Source: Simplicispira sp. 125 (GTDB taxonomy: Bacteria; Pseudomonadota; Gammaproteobacteria; Burkholderiales; Burkholderiaceae_C). Taken from it: DNA of 64,000 nt. Position numbers and translations under genes: made by a program. The DNA lies in NCBI RefSeq assembly GCF_003096555.1, contig NZ_QEKM01000001.1, forward strand, positions 3,472,001-3,536,000, read 5' to 3'. The notes beneath the pieces are model-generated. The model did not search any database, was not told where the DNA came from, and saw only the letters and a list, made by a program, of their open reading frames with translations. Each line of letters opens with the position of its first letter. Position 1 is the first letter of the stretch. This document shows positions 29,063 through 37,209 of the stretch, piece after piece.

Positions 29063-29479
29063 ATGCTGCAACCTGCTCGCCGCAAGTACCGCAAGGAGCA
29101 AAAAGGCCGCAACACTGGCATCGCAACCCGGGGTAACTCGGTCGCGTTCGGTGATTTCGGTCTGAAGTGCACCGATCGGGGCCGTCTGACGGCCCGTCAA
29201 TTGGAAGCCGCTCGCCGCGCCATTTCCCGCCACGTCAAGCGTGGTGGCCGCATCTGGATCCGCGTGTTCCCGGACAAGCCGATTTCCTCCAAGCCCGCCG
29301 AAGTGCGTATGGGTAACGGTAAAGGCAACCCCGAGTTCTACGTGGCCGAAATCCAGCCGGGCAAGATCGTGTTCGAGATCCTCGGCGTGCCCGAAGAACT
29401 CGCCCGTGAAGCCTTCCGTCTGGCCGCTGCCAAGCTCCCCCTGCGCACCACGTTCGTGGCACGCATGGTAGGCCAGTGA
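29063..29479 (+). CDS. rplP: 50S ribosomal protein L16
   Basis: A 138-residue protein helping to position the A-site t[20 protein letters not shown] and IFPDKPIS-like [18 protein letters not shown] are diagnostic. Starts 3 bp after rpsC. Confidence 0.98.
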   Translation: MLQPARRKYRKEQKGRNTGIATRGNSVAFGDFGLKCTDRGRLTARQLEAARRAISRHVKRGGRIWIRVFPDKPISSKPAEVRMGNGKGNPEFYVAEIQPGKIVFEILGVPEELAREAFRLAAAKLPLRTTFVARMVGQ

Positions 29480-29496
29480 GTTCAGGAGAAACTGAT

Positions 29497-29691
29497 ATGA
29501 ATACTGCTGAACTTCGCCAAAAAGACGTCGCTGGCATCAAGGAAGAAATCAAGGCCCTGCAAAAGGCCCATTTCGGACTGCGCATGCAAAAGGCTACGCA
29601 ACAACTGGGCAACACCGGCACGCTGCGTACCACGCGCCGTGACATCGCCCGCGCCAAGACCATTCTTGCCCAAAAGCAAGCCGCCAAATAA
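29497..29691 (+). CDS. rpmC: 50S ribosomal protein L29
   Basis: A 64-residue two-helix protein near the tunnel exit. The ATG at 29497-29499 is chosen because AGGAG lies 8 nt upstream and the product starts [17 protein letters not shown]; an in-frame earlier start would overlap rplP and add eight unrelated residues. Confidence 0.97.
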   Translation: MNTAELRQKDVAGIKEEIKALQKAHFGLRMQKATQQLGNTGTLRTTRRDIARAKTILAQKQAAK

Positions 29692-29700
29692 GGAGCCCAC

Positions 29701-29970
29701 ATGACGGAAGCTAAAAAATCCCTCAAGCGCACCTTGGTTGGCAAGGTGGTCAGCGACAAGCGTGAAAAGACCGTAACCGTGCTGATCGAGCGCCGTGTGA
29801 AACACGAGCTCTACGGCAAGATCGTCGGCAAGTCGAGCAAATACCATGCGCACGACGAAAACAACGAGTACAAGACGGGCGACGTGATCGAGATCACCGA
29901 AAGCCGTCCACTCTCGAAGACCAAGAACTGGGTTGCGACCCGCTTGGTGACAAAGGCATCGCTGGTGTAA
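29701..29970 (+). CDS. rpsQ: 30S ribosomal protein S17
   Basis: An 89-residue 16S-binding protein. [20 protein letters not shown] and [19 protein letters not shown] are diagnostic. Last gene of this series: a terminator starts 30 bp later, and the genes that usually follow (rplN, rplX, rplE) are not next to it. Confidence 0.98.
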   Translation: MTEAKKSLKRTLVGKVVSDKREKTVTVLIERRVKHELYGKIVGKSSKYHAHDENNEYKTGDVIEITESRPLSKTKNWVATRLVTKASLV

Positions 29971-30000
29971 GCCTTCCTGGCACTGCACTGCAAGCCCCGC

Positions 30001-30029
30001 AAAAACGACCCACAATGTGGGTCGTTTTT
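30001..30029 (+). terminator. strong terminator after rpsQ
   Basis: AAAAACGACCCAC (30001-30013), loop AAT, GTGGGTCGTTTTT (30017-30029), then CTTTTT. Perfect 13-bp stem with A and T flanks, so probably bidirectional. Confidence 0.93.
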
Positions 30030-30087
30030 CTTTTTGGGGCGCCAACAACGGGTCTGCCCCTTTCTGTTTACACCACCGGAGACACGC

Positions 30088-30594
30088 ATGATTCAGATTG
30101 GCGATACCCTTCCCGATAGCACACTGATGGAATTCAACGAGGTCGAGGGCAATGGCTGCAGCCTGGGCCCCAACCCGGTGCAGGTGGGCACTGCCGCAGC
30201 GGGCAAAACCATTGCGCTGTTTGCCGTTCCGGGTGCCTTCACGCCGACCTGCTCAGCCAAGCATGTGCCTGGTTTTGTAGAAAAGGCCGCAGAGTTCAAG
30301 GCCGCTGGCGTCGATGAGATCTGGTGCCTGGCCGTCAACGACGCCTTTGTCATGGGCGCCTGGGCGCGTGATCAGAAGACCGGTAGCGCCATTCGCATGC
30401 TCGCCGATGGCGACGCAGCCTTTGCCAAAGCCACCGGCCTGACCCTGGATCTGAATGGAAAGGGGCTCGGCCTGCGCAGCAACCGCTATTCCATGCTGGT
30501 CAAGGATGGCAAGGTCGTTCAGCTCAACATCGAAGGTCCGGGCAAGTTCGAGGTCAGCGACGCAGACACTCTCCTGGCCCAAGCACGGGCGTAA
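30088..30594 (+). CDS. peroxiredoxin (Prx5 type)
   Basis: A 168-residue thiol peroxidase. The peroxidatic Cys lies in PGAFTPTCSAKHVPGF (about residue 51), with a second Cys in EIWCLAVND. Length and motifs fit the Prx5/AhpE-like group that reduces hydrogen peroxide and organic peroxides with glutathione or glutaredoxin. The ATG 30088-30090 is preceded by CCGGAG. It stands alone between the ribosomal terminator and a converging acetyltransferase gene. Confidence 0.92.
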   Translation: MIQIGDTLPDSTLMEFNEVEGNGCSLGPNPVQVGTAAAGKTIALFAVPGAFTPTCSAKHVPGFVEKAAEFKAAGVDEIWCLAVNDAFVMGAWARDQKTGSAIRMLADGDAAFAKATGLTLDLNGKGLGLRSNRYSMLVKDGKVVQLNIEGPGKFEVSDADTLLAQARA

Positions 30595-30655
30595 TCGTTC
30601 AATCGTGTCGGGTCATTGCACGTGGGAGCCGAGATCGGATACGCAGCTTTCCTTG

Positions 30656-30711
30656 TGCTATTAATAAAATAGCTTGCTGCGCTTTATGGCCGTGCGCTCA
30701 AGGTTGATTTG
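30656..30711 (+). repeat. Comamonadaceae-type intergenic repeat, copy 6
   Basis: Forward, degenerate copy: TGCTATTAATAAAATAGC then GCGCTTTATGGCCGTGCGCT, ending GATTTGAC as in copy 7. It lies between the converging peroxiredoxin and acetyltransferase genes. Confidence 0.7.
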
Positions 30712-30733
30712 ACTAAAAAATATCAACCTTGAG
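30697..30733. other. 12-bp hairpin at the acetyltransferase 3-prime end
   Basis: CTCAAGGTTGAT (30697-30708) pairs perfectly with ATCAACCTTGAG (30722-30733); 13-nt loop. It spans the minus-strand stop codon at 30713-30715 and overlaps repeat copy 6. No T run follows on either strand outside the stem. Confidence 0.6.
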
Positions 30734-31204
30734 GTAATGCGCACCCTGGATCGGGTTGTGATAGTACGGAGGAATGTCCGTAAACCCAAGGTCGGTGTAA
30801 AGAGCCCGGGCCGACTCCATGTCGTCCAGCGTGTCGAGCAGCACGCAGGCATAGCCCCTCTGCCGAGCTGCATCCAGCGTCGCCTCGGCCAACTGGCGCC
30901 CCAGCCCAAAGCCCCGAAAGGCTTTGCGCACGAAAAGACGCTTCATCTCACTGGCATTGGGGTAGTCGGCGGTATCGAGTGGCCGCAGTGCGCAGCAGCC
31001 AGCCGGTGCGCCATCGACGAGCGCCAGCAACAAGGCGCCGCGGGGATCGGCGTACTCGCCAGGCAGGGTGGCCAGTTCGGTATCGAACTGCTGGAAGCAC
31101 AGGTCAATCGACAGGCTGTCGGCGTATTCCTGGAAGAGATCACGCAGCACCGCCAGATGTTCGGGGCCGGTGGCTGTCAACAAGGTCACGGGGGGCGTAT
31201 CCAC
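30713..31204 (-). CDS. GNAT-family N-acetyltransferase
   Basis: A 163-residue acetyl-CoA-dependent transferase. The acetyl-CoA loop is RKAFRGFGLGRQLAEATLD (R/QxxGxG/A form) near residues 92-110, followed by a C-terminal ALYTDLGFTDIPPYYHNP. Substrate cannot be predicted. It converges with the peroxiredoxin gene. Confidence 0.88.
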   Translation of the reverse strand: MDTPPVTLLTATGPEHLAVLRDLFQEYADSLSIDLCFQQFDTELATLPGEYADPRGALLLALVDGAPAGCCALRPLDTADYPNASEMKRLFVRKAFRGFGLGRQLAEATLDAARQRGYACVLLDTLDDMESARALYTDLGFTDIPPYYHNPIQGAHYLKVDIF

Positions 31205-31299
31205 TACTCGAAGCGTTCAATGGCAAAAAGCGCAGTGTAACGGCACGACCAAAGGCCCCCACCAGGCAGGAAAAACCTGCGCAGCGCACAAGGGTGCGT

Positions 31300-31803
31300 T
31301 CAACCTTCCGCCAGCAGGCGTTCGATCAACTGGTGCAATTCAGGAAAATTGGGGTTGCCGACATAGGTCTTCACGATCTGCCCCTGCTTGTTGACGATGT
31401 AGGTCGTAGGGGTGATGCGCACGTCGCCCCAAGCCTTGGCCACCGCCCCGGTGTTGTCGAGCGCCACTTTGAAGGGGAGCTTGCGGGTTTCGGCAAAGTT
31501 CACGACATAGCTTGGCGGGTCGTAGCTCATGGCCACCGCCAGGGTATCGAAACCACGGGACTGGTACTTTTGGTAGGTCGCAATGATCTCGGGCATTTCA
31601 GCCACGCAGGTCGTGCAGCTGGTTGCCCAAAAATTCACCAGTGTGACCTTGCCGCGCAGGTCAGCCGTGGTCTGGCGCGAGCCATCAAGCAGCACAAACG
31701 TGGAATCGGGGGCTGTAGACTGGCTGCAACCCACAAGCGCTCCACCACCTACCACAACTGCGGCGGACACGGCAACCGCGATGACCACGTTCTTCAACTG
31801 CAT
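31300..31803 (-). CDS. TlpA-like thioredoxin-fold lipoprotein
   Basis: A 167-residue periplasmic lipoprotein of the TlpA/ResA group. An N-terminal helix leads to a lipobox (GALVGCS), and the active site is NFWATSCTTCVAEMP, with CTTC where many have CxPC. The cis-Pro segment is RITPTTYIVNKQG. Such proteins reduce disulfides in the periplasm, for example in cytochrome c maturation. ATG 31803 is preferred over an in-frame GTG 12 bp upstream because GGGAAAG precedes it. Confidence 0.87.
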   Translation of the reverse strand: MQLKNVVIAVAVSAAVVVGGGALVGCSQSTAPDSTFVLLDGSRQTTADLRGKVTLVNFWATSCTTCVAEMPEIIATYQKYQSRGFDTLAVAMSYDPPSYVVNFAETRKLPFKVALDNTGAVAKAWGDVRITPTTYIVNKQGQIVKTYVGNPNFPELHQLIERLLAEG

Positions 31804-31946
31804 ATGCTTTCCCACATCAACAAGACCGCTATTGTGCGGCAGCGTGAACCGGCGGAGTGATCCGCAAATCCGTTAGATGCATCCGCAGTCCAAAGGTTCA
31901 CAGGCCCGTTCCGGCGGCCGTGGTCGCTTCTGCCGATAATCCCTGG

Positions 31947-32495
31947 ATGCTCAGAACCTTATGTGCCGCAGTCCTGGTAATGCTCGCTGCTTGCAGCCCC
32001 ACGTTGGACTGGAGGGCAGTGACGCTCCCCGGACAAGGGCTCCAGGCCAGTCTGCCCTGCAAGCCTGAACAGGTGCAGCGCAGCGTGGAGCTGGCGGGCA
32101 CCCCGGTGGACATGCACATGTCCGGCTGCGAAGCCGACGGTGCAACTTTTGCCATCGCCTGTGCCGTTCTGCAAGACCCCACCCAAACGGGCGCAGCCCT
32201 GACCCACTGGCGCGCCGCTGTCCTGGCGGGCATGCAGGCGCCCTCAGAAGGAGAAGGGCATGCGGGAGCGCCGCAGGACACCGCGTTCGTGCCCGCCGGA
32301 GCGCTCGACATTCCCCCCTCGGTGCGCACCGAGGTGCAGGGCCGTTCACCGGATGGCACGGGCGTCGCGGTCCAGGCCGTATGGTTTGCGCGGGTCCAGG
32401 GACCCCGGGTGCAGGCCTGCCACGCCATCGTGATGGGAGCGAAGCCGCATCGGGAGCAGGCGTCACAATTTTTCGCCGGGTTGGTTTTGCAGTGA
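31947..32495 (+). CDS. putative lipoprotein, function unknown
   Basis: A 182-residue protein beginning MLRTLCAAVLVMLAACSPT: a short signal peptide with lipobox LAAC (Cys16), so a lipid-anchored periplasmic protein is predicted. Four further cysteines (PCKPEQ, SGCEAD, IACAV, QACHAIV) could form disulfides. No family recognised. Start ATG 31947 fits the signal peptide; earlier in-frame starts add a charged leader. Its stop overlaps the start of the MFS gene (GTGA). Confidence 0.65.
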   Translation: MLRTLCAAVLVMLAACSPTLDWRAVTLPGQGLQASLPCKPEQVQRSVELAGTPVDMHMSGCEADGATFAIACAVLQDPTQTGAALTHWRAAVLAGMQAPSEGEGHAGAPQDTAFVPAGALDIPPSVRTEVQGRSPDGTGVAVQAVWFARVQGPRVQACHAIVMGAKPHREQASQFFAGLVLQ

Positions 32496-33736
32496 CGGTG
32501 CTCGCGCGGCGGACCGCCGTGATGGTATTTCTGGCCTTTGCGTTTGCCTACTTTCTTTCGGCGTTGCTGCGGGCTGTGACCGCCACGCTGGCCCCCTTGC
32601 TGACGCAGGAGTTTTCGCTCCACGCGCGCGATCTAGGGTTGTTGTCCGGGGGCTACTTTCTCGGCTTTGCAGCCACGCAGCTGCCCCTGGGGCGCTGGCT
32701 TGACCGCCATGGGCCCCGCACTGTCCAGCTGGGGTTTCTGGGTGTGGCTGTGGCGGGTTGCCTGGTGTTCTCCCAGGCCGGGAATTTTTCGATGCTGCTG
32801 GCCGGGCGTGTGCTGGTGGGTGCGGGTGTCAGTGCCTGCCTGATGGCGCCTCTCACGGGCTATCGGCGCTGGTTTACACCCATGGCGCAGATGCGGGCCA
32901 ACGCCTGGATGCTGATGACCGGCTCGACCGGCATGGTGGCGTCCACCCTTCCCGTGCAGTGGCTGCTGCCCGTGGCTGGTTGGCGTCCGCTGTTCTGGGG
33001 GCTGGCGGTGCTGATTGTGCTGGCCATGGTGTGGGTCGCGCTGGTGGTGCCCGCATGGCCTCAGGCCAAAAACACAGAGCCTGGGGAGTGCGCAGGCCAG
33101 TCCCCCCACGGCCTGCCATCGGGTTACACCGTGGTGTGGCGTAACCGCTATTTCCAGCGCCTGGCACCGCTGGGTTTCTTTAGTTACGGCGGCATGGTGG
33201 CCATGCAGACTCTCTGGGCTGGGCCCTGGATGCAGAACGTGGCCGGGCAGTCGCCTCAGCAGGCGGCGGCGGGGCTCTTCTGGATCAACATGGCCATGCT
33301 GGGTACCTTTTGGTCGTGGGGCATGGTCAACCCCTGGCTGCTGCGCCGGGGTCTGGACGCCAACAGGCTGATGGCCTGGGGCCTGCCGTCCAGCCTGATC
33401 GTTCTTGCAACCATCGTGGCACTGGGTCCGCAGGCTGGCGCCGGTGCCTGGGCGTTGTTTTGTGTGTGCAGTACCTTTGTGTCGCTGTCGCTGCCCGCTT
33501 TGGCCATGACCTTTCCCCAGGCCCTGGCGGGGCGCGCCCTGTCGGCCTACAACCTGGTGATCTTTCTGGGCGTGTTCGTGGTGCAGTGGGGCATAGGCCT
33601 GGCGATCGATGGCTTTATGGGGGCAGGGCTGGATACGGTGGCCGCCTACCGGGCCGGCATGGCCTTGTTCCTGGCGTGCAACGGGGCCGCTTATGCATGG
33701 TTTGTGCTGCGCGGCCGCGGTGATAATGCCTATTGA
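32492..33736 (+). CDS. MFS transporter
   Basis: A 414-residue carrier with twelve predicted helices. Loop 2-3 carries the family motif LGRWLDRHGPRTVQLGFLG (G-x-x-x-D-R-x-G-R-x form). Substrate unknown; the pattern resembles the nitrate/cyanate branch only loosely. GTG 32492 overlaps the TGA of the lipoprotein gene, which suggests coupling; ATG 32522 is a shorter alternative starting at the first helix. The 3-prime end abuts the EIIA gene. Confidence 0.82.
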   Translation: MTVLARRTAVMVFLAFAFAYFLSALLRAVTATLAPLLTQEFSLHARDLGLLSGGYFLGFAATQLPLGRWLDRHGPRTVQLGFLGVAVAGCLVFSQAGNFSMLLAGRVLVGAGVSACLMAPLTGYRRWFTPMAQMRANAWMLMTGSTGMVASTLPVQWLLPVAGWRPLFWGLAVLIVLAMVWVALVVPAWPQAKNTEPGECAGQSPHGLPSGYTVVWRNRYFQRLAPLGFFSYGGMVAMQTLWAGPWMQNVAGQSPQQAAAGLFWINMAMLGTFWSWGMVNPWLLRRGLDANRLMAWGLPSSLIVLATIVALGPQAGAGAWALFCVCSTFVSLSLPALAMTFPQALAGRALSAYNLVIFLGVFVVQWGIGLAIDGFMGAGLDTVAAYRAGMALFLACNGAAYAWFVLRGRGDNAY

Positions 33737-33747
33737 ACCGCAAAACC

Positions 33748-34194
33748 ATGAGCACGCGCATCTTCATCATCGCCCACGCCCCCTTGGCCCACGCACTGCG
33801 CGAATGCGCCTTGCATGTGTTCGCCGATTGTGCCGACAGTGTCATGGTGCTGGATGTGCAGCCCCACGCAGCACCCGAAGACACCTTGGCCATGGCCCGT
33901 AGCATGCTGCAAGCACAGGGCGAAGCCCCGATTCTGGTGCTGACCGACGTGTTCGGCGCCACGCCGTGCAATATTGCCCAGCGGCTGGTCGAAGGCCGCG
34001 ATGCGCGCTTGGTGACCGGCGTCAACCTGCCCATGCTGCTGCGCAGCGTGTGCTACCGCGCCGAGCCGCTCGATGCGCTGGTGCAGCGCGCCGTGGTCGG
34101 GGGCACCCAGGGGGTGATGCAGGTGGCCATTTCAGCGCCCCAGAACCAGATACGCAATCCGCATGATCAAGACCAGCACGACCATCAGCAATAA
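33748..34194 (+). CDS. PTS EIIA component, mannose/fructose type
   Basis: A 148-residue soluble phosphocarrier. The phosphorylatable His10 lies in RIFIIAHAPLAHAL, followed by the EIIA-Man core (VLTDVFGATPCNIAQRL, VTGVNLPMLLRSV). No membrane EIIC or EIIB is nearby, so its role should be regulatory, as is usual in betaproteobacteria. ATG 33748 is 12 bp after the MFS stop. It overlaps the HPr gene by 32 bp in another frame, and its final residues (NQIRNPHDQDQHDHQQ) are an unusual polar tail created by that overlap. Confidence 0.9.
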   Translation: MSTRIFIIAHAPLAHALRECALHVFADCADSVMVLDVQPHAAPEDTLAMARSMLQAQGEAPILVLTDVFGATPCNIAQRLVEGRDARLVTGVNLPMLLRSVCYRAEPLDALVQRAVVGGTQGVMQVAISAPQNQIRNPHDQDQHDHQQ

Positions 34195-34432
34195 GCTGGG
34201 CCTGCACGCCCGGGCGTCGGCCAAGCTCACCAAGCTCGCCGGCAGTTTCCCCTGCGAAGTTTTCATGAGCCGCGGGGACCGGCGCATCAACGCCAAGAGC
34301 ATCATGGGCGTGATGATGCTGGCCGCAGGCATGGGCTCGGTGGTGGAGATTGAAACCAGCGGTGCGCAGGAACAGGAAGCCATGGATGCGCTGCTGGCCT
34401 TGATTACCGACAAGTTCGGCGAAGGCGAATGA
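34163..34432 (+). CDS. ptsH: phosphocarrier protein HPr
   Basis: An 89-residue HPr. His15 (GLHARASAKLTK) is the site phosphorylated by EI, and Ser46 (INAKSIMGVMML) matches the regulatory serine modified by HPr kinase, whose gene is not in the window. The start lies inside the EIIA gene; 49 bp separate it from ptsI. Confidence 0.96.
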   Translation: MIKTSTTISNKLGLHARASAKLTKLAGSFPCEVFMSRGDRRINAKSIMGVMMLAAGMGSVVEIETSGAQEQEAMDALLALITDKFGEGE

Positions 34433-34481
34433 ACACAGGCTGTCTTGTCCGCGCAGGGCAGGCCAGAAGGAGGGTGCACGC

Positions 34482-36236
34482 ATGACGTTTTCCGTACCAG
34501 GCCTGGCGGTGGCACGTGGCATTGCCATCGGGCGTGCCGTGCTGGTGGGCGTAAGCCGCGTCGAGGTGTCGCACTATTTCATCGAGCCATACCAGATCGA
34601 CAGCGAAATCGACCGCGTGCGCCAAGGGCGCAATGCTGTGGCCGACGAGCTGCAGCGTCTGCAGGGTGAAATGCCGCCCGATGCCCCGCACGAACTGGCC
34701 GCGCTGCTGGATGTGCACCTCATGCTGCTGCAGGACGAAATGCTGACCAACGGTGTCAAGCACTGGATCACCGAACGCCTGTACAACGCCGAGTGGGCGC
34801 TGACTACCCAGCTTGAAGTCATCGGGCGCCAGTTCGATGAAATGGAAGACGAATACCTGCGCGAGCGCAAGGCCGACCTGGAGCAGGTCGTCGACCGCAT
34901 CCTGCGCCACATGAAAGGCGTGCCCCTGCCCGTGGCGCCGCCCGCTGCCAGCCCCAAGCGCAAGACGCAGCAAGACCTGCTGCTCGACGACACGGTGGAT
35001 GTCCCCCTGGTGCTGGTGGCGCACGACCTATCGCCGGCCGATATGCTGCAGTTCAAGAAAAGCGTATTCGCCGGTTTTGTCACCGACGTGGGCGGCAAGA
35101 CCTCGCACACCGCCATCGTCGCGCGCAGCATGGACATCCCCGCCGTAGTGGGCGCGCGCGCGGCCAGCCAGCTGGTGCGCCAGGACGACTGGGTGATCAT
35201 CGACGGCGATGCGGGCGTGATGATCGTCGATCCGTCGGCCATCATCCTGGCTGAATATGGTTTTCGCCAGCGCCAGATCGAACTGGAACGCGAGCGCCTG
35301 GCGCGCTTGCGCCACACCCCGGCGGTCACGCTCGATGGTTGCCATGTCGACCTGCTGGCCAACATCGAGTTGCCGGGCGATGCGGCGGCGGCCGTGGCTG
35401 CGGGCGCCGTGGGCGTTGGCTTGTTCCGCACCGAATTCCTCTTCATGGGCCGCATGGGCAGCCTGCCCGACGAAGAAGAGCAGTACCGCGCCTACCGCGA
35501 GGCCGTTGAAGGCATGCAGGGCCTGCCCGTCACCATTCGCACCCTGGACATTGGCGCCGACAAGCCGTTGGACAAGCAGCACCGTGACGACTCCCTCAAC
35601 CCGGCTCTGGGCTTGCGCGCGATTCGCTGGAGCCTGGCCGACCCGGCCATGTTTCGCACCCAGTTGCGCGCCCTGATGCGGGCCGCCGTGCATGGACAGG
35701 TGAATGTGCTGTTCCCCATGCTGACGCACCCCCGCGAAATCGCGCAGACGCTGGCGCAGGTGCGGCTGGCGCGCGCCGAACTCGATGCCCGTGGCGTCCT
35801 GCACGGCCCCACCCGGTTGGGCGCCATGATCGAGGTGCCCGCGGCTGCGCTCATGGTGCGGTACTTCCTGCAGTATTTCGACTTTCTCTCGATCGGCACC
35901 AACGACCTGATCCAGTACACGCTGGCCATCGACAGGGCCGATGAATCGGTCGCACATCTCTACGACCCCATGCATCCCGCCGTGCTGCGGCTGGTGGCCG
36001 AGGTGATCGCGGAATGCCGCCTGCAGGGCAAAAGCGTCTCGGTGTGCGGCGAAACAGCCGGCGACATCACCATGACCCGGCTACTGCTGGGTCTTGGACT
36101 GCGGAGCTTTTCCATGCATCCGGCACAAATCCTGACCATCAAGCAAGAAGTGTTGCGCGCCGACACCCGCAAACTCGCGCCTTGGGCGCAGCAGATGATG
36201 GAGGGTGATGACGTTCCGCCGTTGCAGGCAGTGTAG
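34482..36236 (+). CDS. ptsI: PEP-protein phosphotransferase, enzyme I
   Basis: A 584-residue cytosolic enzyme moving phosphate from phosphoenolpyruvate to HPr. The active His lies in VGGKTSHTAIVARSMDIPAV; PEP-binding and acid-base segments GLFRTEFLFMGR, SIGTNDLIQYTLA and SVCGETAGD (Cys) are all present. A Pro/Ala-rich linker (PLPVAPPAASPKRKTQQ, near residue 150) is longer than in E. coli. Last gene of the EIIA-HPr-EI set. Confidence 0.96.
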   Translation: MTFSVPGLAVARGIAIGRAVLVGVSRVEVSHYFIEPYQIDSEIDRVRQGRNAVADELQRLQGEMPPDAPHELAALLDVHLMLLQDEMLTNGVKHWITERLYNAEWALTTQLEVIGRQFDEMEDEYLRERKADLEQVVDRILRHMKGVPLPVAPPAASPKRKTQQDLLLDDTVDVPLVLVAHDLSPADMLQFKKSVFAGFVTDVGGKTSHTAIVARSMDIPAVVGARAASQLVRQDDWVIIDGDAGVMIVDPSAIILAEYGFRQRQIELERERLARLRHTPAVTLDGCHVDLLANIELPGDAAAAVAAGAVGVGLFRTEFLFMGRMGSLPDEEEQYRAYREAVEGMQGLPVTIRTLDIGADKPLDKQHRDDSLNPALGLRAIRWSLADPAMFRTQLRALMRAAVHGQVNVLFPMLTHPREIAQTLAQVRLARAELDARGVLHGPTRLGAMIEVPAAALMVRYFLQYFDFLSIGTNDLIQYTLAIDRADESVAHLYDPMHPAVLRLVAEVIAECRLQGKSVSVCGETAGDITMTRLLLGLGLRSFSMHPAQILTIKQEVLRADTRKLAPWAQQMMEGDDVPPLQAV

Positions 36237-36240
36237 CTGG

Positions 36241-36301
36241 ATTGCTATCAATAATATAGCTTTTGGCGCTTGATGGTAGGGCGTTACAGGCGGATTTGAC
36301 A
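36241..36301 (+). repeat. Comamonadaceae-type intergenic repeat, copy 7
   Basis: Forward, degenerate copy: ATTGCTATCAATAATATAGC, GGCGCTT...GGCGTTA, ending GGATTTGACAAAAA. It fills the space between converging ptsI and the EamA gene and may act as their shared terminator. Confidence 0.7.
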
Positions 36302-36305
36302 AAAA

Positions 36306-37139
36306 TCAGCGCGCCCGCATGCCGATCACGGCCGCGCTGATGATCATGGCCGTGGCCAGCGCAATGCTGGCGCTGAACGGGCGACCGCTCACTGCAATGA
36401 GCAGCGCCGTCGAGGCCAGCGGCGTGAGGTAACTCAGGATGCCGATGTGCCGTGCATCACCGAGCTTGAGCGCCTTGTCCCACAGATAAAACGAAGCCCC
36501 CAGCGGACCCAGGCCCAGCACCGCCAGCAAGGCCCAGTCGCGGGCTTGCAGCGACACCGAGGGTTCCAGCAATACATGGCACAGCAGCGAGAGCACACCC
36601 GACACCAGCCCGAACAGGCCAATGGCGGTGGTGGGGAAGGCCGCCACCCGTTGGGTCAGCAGCGAATAGGTCGCCCAGATAAACGCTGACGCCAGAGCGG
36701 GCAGGTAGCCCCAGGCCAGTGCGCCGCTCAGTTCGCGCCCACCGGCGATCGCCATGGCAGCGCCGCCAAAGCCCAGCAGGGCGGCCAGCACATGCGGCAG
36801 GCGCAACGCCACACCGGGCAGCATTACCGGCGCCAGCACCACAATGAACAGCGGCCACAGGTAGTTGACCAGATTGGCTTCGACGGGAGGCGCATGGCGC
36901 AACGCGATGAACAGCAGAAAGTGGTAGGCAAACAGGCCGTACACCCCCAGGGCCAAGGTGCGCGGCGGGATGCGCCACAGCGAGGGGTTGCGCAGCACCA
37001 GCGGCCATGCGGGAATGCTGCCGATGACCAGCGCAATGCCGGTCAGCAGAAACGGCGGAACATGGGAGAGCGAGACTCCGAGCGTGGCGAGGGAAGCCCA
37101 CAGGGCAATGGCGCCCAGGGCGTACAGGTTGGCATGCAT
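36306..37139 (-). CDS. EamA/DMT-family transporter
   Basis: A 277-residue inner-membrane carrier with ten predicted helices in two EamA repeats, for example LALGVYGLFAYHFLLFIALR in the first and ALLAVLGLGPLGASFYLWDK in the second. These proteins export or import metabolites such as amino acids; substrate not predictable. ATG 37137-37139 gives MHANLYALGAIALWAS with the first helix directly after. 70 bp after it (upstream) lies the end of lipA. Confidence 0.88.
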   Translation of the reverse strand: MHANLYALGAIALWASLATLGVSLSHVPPFLLTGIALVIGSIPAWPLVLRNPSLWRIPPRTLALGVYGLFAYHFLLFIALRHAPPVEANLVNYLWPLFIVVLAPVMLPGVALRLPHVLAALLGFGGAAMAIAGGRELSGALAWGYLPALASAFIWATYSLLTQRVAAFPTTAIGLFGLVSGVLSLLCHVLLEPSVSLQARDWALLAVLGLGPLGASFYLWDKALKLGDARHIGILSYLTPLASTALLIAVSGRPFSASIALATAMIISAAVIGMRAR

Positions 37140-37209
37140 AGGGGTGAGCTTAATCGCACGGCCCGCCGTGTGCTCGGTGCAACAGCTGCTGCGGCACCAC
37201 TGCGGGCCT

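Noticed and set aside
31857-31946. Longer N-terminus for the lipoprotein at 31947
   Set aside because: It would put 30 charged residues before a clear signal peptide and lipobox.
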